IMG/VR virus record: IMGVR_UViG_3300009164_000250
Location: 1 to 29,671 of that record
Source of the DNA: a virus
Strand: one strand, 5' to 3'
DNA: 29,671 bases
The notes beneath the pieces were generated by a model, which made no database searches, was not told where the DNA came from, and was given only the letters and a program-made list of their open reading frames with translations. This document shows positions 27,736-29,671 of the stretch, one piece after another (positions within the stretch are counted from its first letter, which is position 1; the number at the start of each line of letters is the position of its first letter). A program made the position numbers and the translations under genes.

Positions 27736-28177
27736 TTAGTCCGAATTTAAGATACAACCAAGCCATTAACATAATAGCTTCGATTAGTAATAGTATAATT
27801 ACCCAAGTAGGAACACGGTATTTAATTATCTCTTTATCTCTGTATTCAATCCATTTTACCTGAGAATTACGATAGTTTTCTTCGTACACTTGTTGCATAG
27901 AATCAAGATCTACAATAGCACTAATATTATTGCCATCAGATTTAATAATAATCTTGCCTTGTGAAACGTTTAATTTGCTATAAAAACGAGTTAAAATACC
28001 ACTTGAATCACAAGGGTTATAAATCGTTAATGTATCTGTTACAGATTTATATTTTTCTATAACTTTTTCTGTTCTAAAAGTATCTACTCTGAGCGTCTCT
28101 TTATACTCCGTTAAGGTATTCGTACGTTTACACGAAGATAGTGCCAGAATCGTCAAAAGAATAATGAATTTTTGCAT
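27722..28177 (-). CDS. Unimolecular spanin (putative)
   Basis: This 151-residue protein has a lipoprotein signal at its N-terminus (MQKFIILLTILALSSCKRTN, lipobox ALSSC with C16) and a C-terminal transmembrane helix at about 122-145 (VPTWVIILLLIEAIMLMAWL). The segment between is periplasmic by prediction. Anchoring in the outer membrane by lipid and in the inner membrane by the C-terminal helix is the layout of unimolecular spanins such as T1 gp11, which fuse the two membranes in the final lysis step. It directly follows the endolysin gene, which fits this role. The alternative is a membrane-anchored lipoprotein of another function. Confidence 0.75.
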   Translation of the reverse strand: MQKFIILLTILALSSCKRTNTLTEYKETLRVDTFRTEKVIEKYKSVTDTLTIYNPCDSSGILTRFYSKLNVSQGKIIIKSDGNNISAIVDLDSMQQVYEENYRNSQVKWIEYRDKEIIKYRVPTWVIILLLIEAIMLMAWLYLKFGLNAIR

Positions 28178-28179
28178 AT

Positions 28180-28635
28180 TTAGGAGAAGTATAGATCTGA
28201 TTCTGCTTGGCGTCTTCTAGTTAATCCAGTTAAAGCTCTGCCACCTGCCTTATTCCACTTTAAAAATTCTAATTTAATTGCAGGATCAGAAGGGTTTGCA
28301 TTAACTTTTTTAATAAGTGTTGATTTTTGTAAGTTACCTGTGCCTACATTATAAGCAAAAGAACATAATGCATCGAATTGGCTTTGAGATATGTCATCGC
28401 GACAAAATGAATCCACCGCTTTTTCATAAGTAGAAACTGATAATTTTAAAAGCTCTTCGGCTTCTTGTTTAGTAATTGCTTGATCGCTTAATAGAACTCT
28501 TTTACCGTTCGTATAATACGTGTTTCCGTATCCAATCGTATTTATACCCCCAGCGCAAACATACGGCACTAGGCTCAATCCCTCAAACGACTTTATTAGA
28601 TCGAGACCTTTTTGGCTTAACTTCAATATTTTCAT
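28180..28635 (-). CDS. Endolysin, GH24 lysozyme
   Basis: This 151-residue protein has the glycoside hydrolase 24 catalytic pattern E-x8-C-x5-T: E18 in LIKSFEGLSL, C27 in PYVCAGG and T33 in INTIGYGNTY. The rest (ISQSQFDALCSFAYNVGTGN; GRALTGLTRRRQAESDLYF) matches the family. It cleaves peptidoglycan glycan strands. No signal peptide or SAR-type N-terminus is seen, so a holin should release it. It overlaps the holin-like gene by 53 nt in another frame and is followed by the spanin gene. Confidence 0.92.
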   Translation of the reverse strand: MKILKLSQKGLDLIKSFEGLSLVPYVCAGGINTIGYGNTYYTNGKRVLLSDQAITKQEAEELLKLSVSTYEKAVDSFCRDDISQSQFDALCSFAYNVGTGNLQKSTLIKKVNANPSDPAIKLEFLKWNKAGGRALTGLTRRRQAESDLYFS

Positions 28636-28909
28636 CTAAAAGATTTAGTTTGGATTTAAGCGTAGAGTTTTCGCTTTTAAGACTATGTACTTCAGTTGTA
28701 AGATTGTCTATTTTATCAGATAGTTCTTTTACCTTATCGCTCATTTCTTGCGCCATCTCTCGCCATATTTTAATTGCTGCTTCGGTATTCGACAACTCCC
28801 CACCTTGTATGTCTACATTCTCTTTTTTGCGTGTGCTAAAATATGTAGCTAATGAAGCTATTAAAGCGGTAAGAATATTAGTAAACCAGTCGGGTAGGGA
28901 GTTAAGCAC
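28583..28909 (-). CDS. Holin-like membrane protein with coiled coil
   Basis: This 108-residue protein has one N-terminal transmembrane helix (WFTNILTALIASLATYFSTR, about residues 8-24) followed by a long charged coiled coil (KVKELSDKIDNLTTEVHSLK) and a basic tail (KPKRSRSNKVV). A small membrane protein immediately before an endolysin is the usual place of a holin. A single helix with a large cytosolic coiled coil is not classical, so a holin-like or pinholin-like function is a hypothesis. It overlaps the endolysin start by 53 nt, unusually long for this phage. Confidence 0.6.
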   Translation of the reverse strand: MLNSLPDWFTNILTALIASLATYFSTRKKENVDIQGGELSNTEAAIKIWREMAQEMSDKVKELSDKIDNLTTEVHSLKSENSTLKSKLNLLDENIEVKPKRSRSNKVV

Positions 28910-28911
28910 CG

Positions 28912-29181
28912 TTAATCTTTTTTAAGTTTGTGTAAAATTTGAGCCTTTGCGATAATAGCGAAGTTTTCGTTATCCTTTACAAAGTTTTTGAACGTTTCTT
29001 GATCGCTAGAATCTAAGTCTAGTACCTCGCCTTTGTTAAGAGCTAAAGCCCACTCCCAAAATTTAAGGGCATCGCCTTTAGATTGTTGAACAAGTGAGTT
29101 AGCTACTAGCTTTCCAGCGTTAGCGTTATCGATGGCTTTACCATCTAAATCCACTAAGTTAAAGTTTAAATCTATTTTCAT
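28912..29181 (-). CDS. Small late protein of unknown function (89 aa)
   Basis: This 89-residue protein (MKIDLNFNLVDLDGKAIDNA; LVANSLVQQSKGDALKFWEW; ALALNKGEVLDLDSSDQETF) is mixed helix and strand. I recall such proteins with a D.DG..I pattern and W.ALAL in many phages near lysis genes, but the role is unknown. It is first in the lysis unit and is preceded by the fourth ECF-type promoter motif, here with a 20-nt leader. The next gene starts 2 nt after its stop. Confidence 0.65.
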   Translation of the reverse strand: MKIDLNFNLVDLDGKAIDNANAGKLVANSLVQQSKGDALKFWEWALALNKGEVLDLDSSDQETFKNFVKDNENFAIIAKAQILHKLKKD

Positions 29182-29201
29182 TCTTTTGTTGTTTGTTTCA
29201 C

Positions 29202-29228
29202 TATAAACGCAATTTAAAGATTTTTGTT
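29202..29228 (-). promoter_or_regulatory. ECF-sigma-type late promoter motif, copy d
   Basis: The minus strand reads AACAA, 14 nt, CGTTTATA, then 20 nt to the ATG at 29181. It lies between the stop of the 108-residue gene (29231) and the lysis unit. Compared with copies a-c the distance to the start codon is longer, so this unit would have a leader of about 15 nt. Confidence 0.6.
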
Positions 29229-29230
29229 TC

Positions 29231-29557
29231 TTATGACTGCCAAGGCAAGCCGTAGTTTACAATCGGAGGATTTAAAAAGTTCTCTATTTGTGCATCTAAG
29301 TTTGCCTCGATTGCCTCGCAGTCTAGTGAAGCAGTAAGCCAAGATTCTACCATTTCCTTAGTCACCTCATCGTATGGAGTGAAGCTCGCTTCGTGTGGTG
29401 CATCGACTGCCAAAGCTCCGTAAGTATCAGCCGTAAAGTGAATGATATCCTCTTCGTATTGCTTTTGCGCTCTGTAATGAATTACGCTAATTACTTTGTC
29501 CATTCCGTCAAGGGAAGGGATACTATCTAACTGACTGATTAAAAATGAAAATGCCAT
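29231..29557 (-). CDS. DUF7936-like phage accessory protein
   Basis: This 108-residue protein begins MAFSFLISQLDSIPSLDGMD and has VISVIHYRAQKQYEEDIIHF, a central FTADTYGALAVD and a C-terminus with WLTASLDCEAIEANLDAQIE and GLPWQS. The NGL/YGLPW ending and the pattern of paired acidic helices match small proteins found beside fibre genes in many tailed phages. It starts 1 nt after the fibre stop. The function is unknown; it may be a minor virion or fibre-assembly protein. Confidence 0.65.
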   Translation of the reverse strand: MAFSFLISQLDSIPSLDGMDKVISVIHYRAQKQYEEDIIHFTADTYGALAVDAPHEASFTPYDEVTKEMVESWLTASLDCEAIEANLDAQIENFLNPPIVNYGLPWQS

Positions 29558-29558
29558 A

Positions 29559-29671
29559 TTATTTATTTTCTAAGATTTTAATTTTTGCTTCTAATTCTTG
29601 AACTGCTTTAATTAAAGGAACTACAATATTTGCATATCTTACGTTTTCTACTTGACCGCTTCCATCTTCAT
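29559..29671 (-). CDS. Tail fibre C-terminus with S74-type chaperone end (truncated by window edge)
   Basis: The minus-strand frame enters from the right edge and ends at TAA 29561-29559, giving 36 codons: EDGSGQVENVRYANIVVPLI and then KAVQELEAKIKILENK. An R-Y-A-N-I-V-V-P-L-I-K-A-V-Q-E-L segment followed by a coiled coil is the standard end of intramolecular chaperone (peptidase S74) domains, which trimerise and self-cleave fibres. It is probably the end of a fibre gene. Frames do not allow direct fusion to the N-terminal fragment at the left edge, so missing sequence must lie between them if they are one gene. Confidence 0.75.
   Translation of the reverse strand, partial: EDGSGQVENVRYANIVVPLIKAVQELEAKIKILENK

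Noticed and set aside
1-29671. The fibre N-terminus at the left edge and the fibre C-terminus at the right edge could be one gene across a circular junction.
   Set aside because: The left fragment ends on a complete codon while the right fragment begins with two extra bases, and direct joining gives a stop within a few codons. Sequence is missing between them, or they belong to two genes.
1-29671. CRISPR arrays, tRNA genes, insertion sequences and integration functions.
   Set aside because: I saw no regularly spaced repeats, cloverleaf-like sequences with CCA ends, transposase or integrase motifs. A computational scan would be needed to exclude divergent tRNAs.

Overview
This window looks like most of the genome of a tailed bacteriophage (siphovirus-like architecture) infecting a member of the Bacteroidota, most likely a flavobacterium. 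The sequence is AT-rich, every credible gene lies on the minus strand, start sites lack Shine-Dalgarno sequences, and one promoter matches the Bacteroidota consensus (TTG, 20-bp spacer, TATATTTG). Several proteins have the look of those in flavobacterial phages. These family assignments come from recognising motifs by eye, with no database search. I saw no integrase, lysogeny repressor, tRNA, CRISPR array or insertion sequence.

Layout in the direction of transcription (right to left). 29671-29231: C-terminus of a tail fibre with an S74-type chaperone end, then a small accessory protein. 29181-26737: lysis and late block with a small protein, a holin-like membrane protein, a GH24 endolysin, a unimolecular spanin and a metallophosphoesterase, closed by a terminator at 26666-26696. 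26640-26500: control region with tandem repeats, a palindrome and an early promoter. 26499-20242: early genes, including an Erf-type annealing protein, an SSB-like protein, a DUF4373-type replication protein that carries an iteron cluster inside its gene, a VRR-NUC nuclease and several very small genes. 20242-15353: an ECF-like sigma factor, two ParB-fold proteins, a glycosyltransferase, a degenerate methyltransferase-like protein and a PAPS-reductase-family enzyme. 15366-13803: terminase subunits. 13770-6833: tail module with a frameshifting gene, tail completion proteins, two large tail proteins and the tape measure. 6792-765: head module with XkdF-type protease, scaffold, major capsid protein, tail tube, and a portal with an extra C-terminal domain. 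711-1: baseplate or fibre proteins running off the left edge.

Three observations stand out. (1) Four two-block motifs, AACAA-N14-CGTTTATA, sit just upstream of the lysis, tail, head and portal transcription units. Three lie exactly 4 nt before the ATG. The blocks resemble ECF sigma promoters (AAC-N16-CGTT), and the phage encodes an ECF-like sigma factor, suggesting a sigma-driven and partly leaderless late programme. (2) The first tail gene has a canonical T-TTT-TTT slip site that gives access to an 84-codon extension lacking a start codon of its own; its terminus is coupled to the next gene. (3) A 118-nt gap before the replication gene holds a promoter, two hairpins whose loops are perfectly complementary over 8 nt, and a terminator U-tract: a candidate small RNA or attenuator.

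The fibre fragments at the two ends cannot be joined directly because their reading frames do not match, so the window is probably a genome missing an internal part of the fibre gene and perhaps more.
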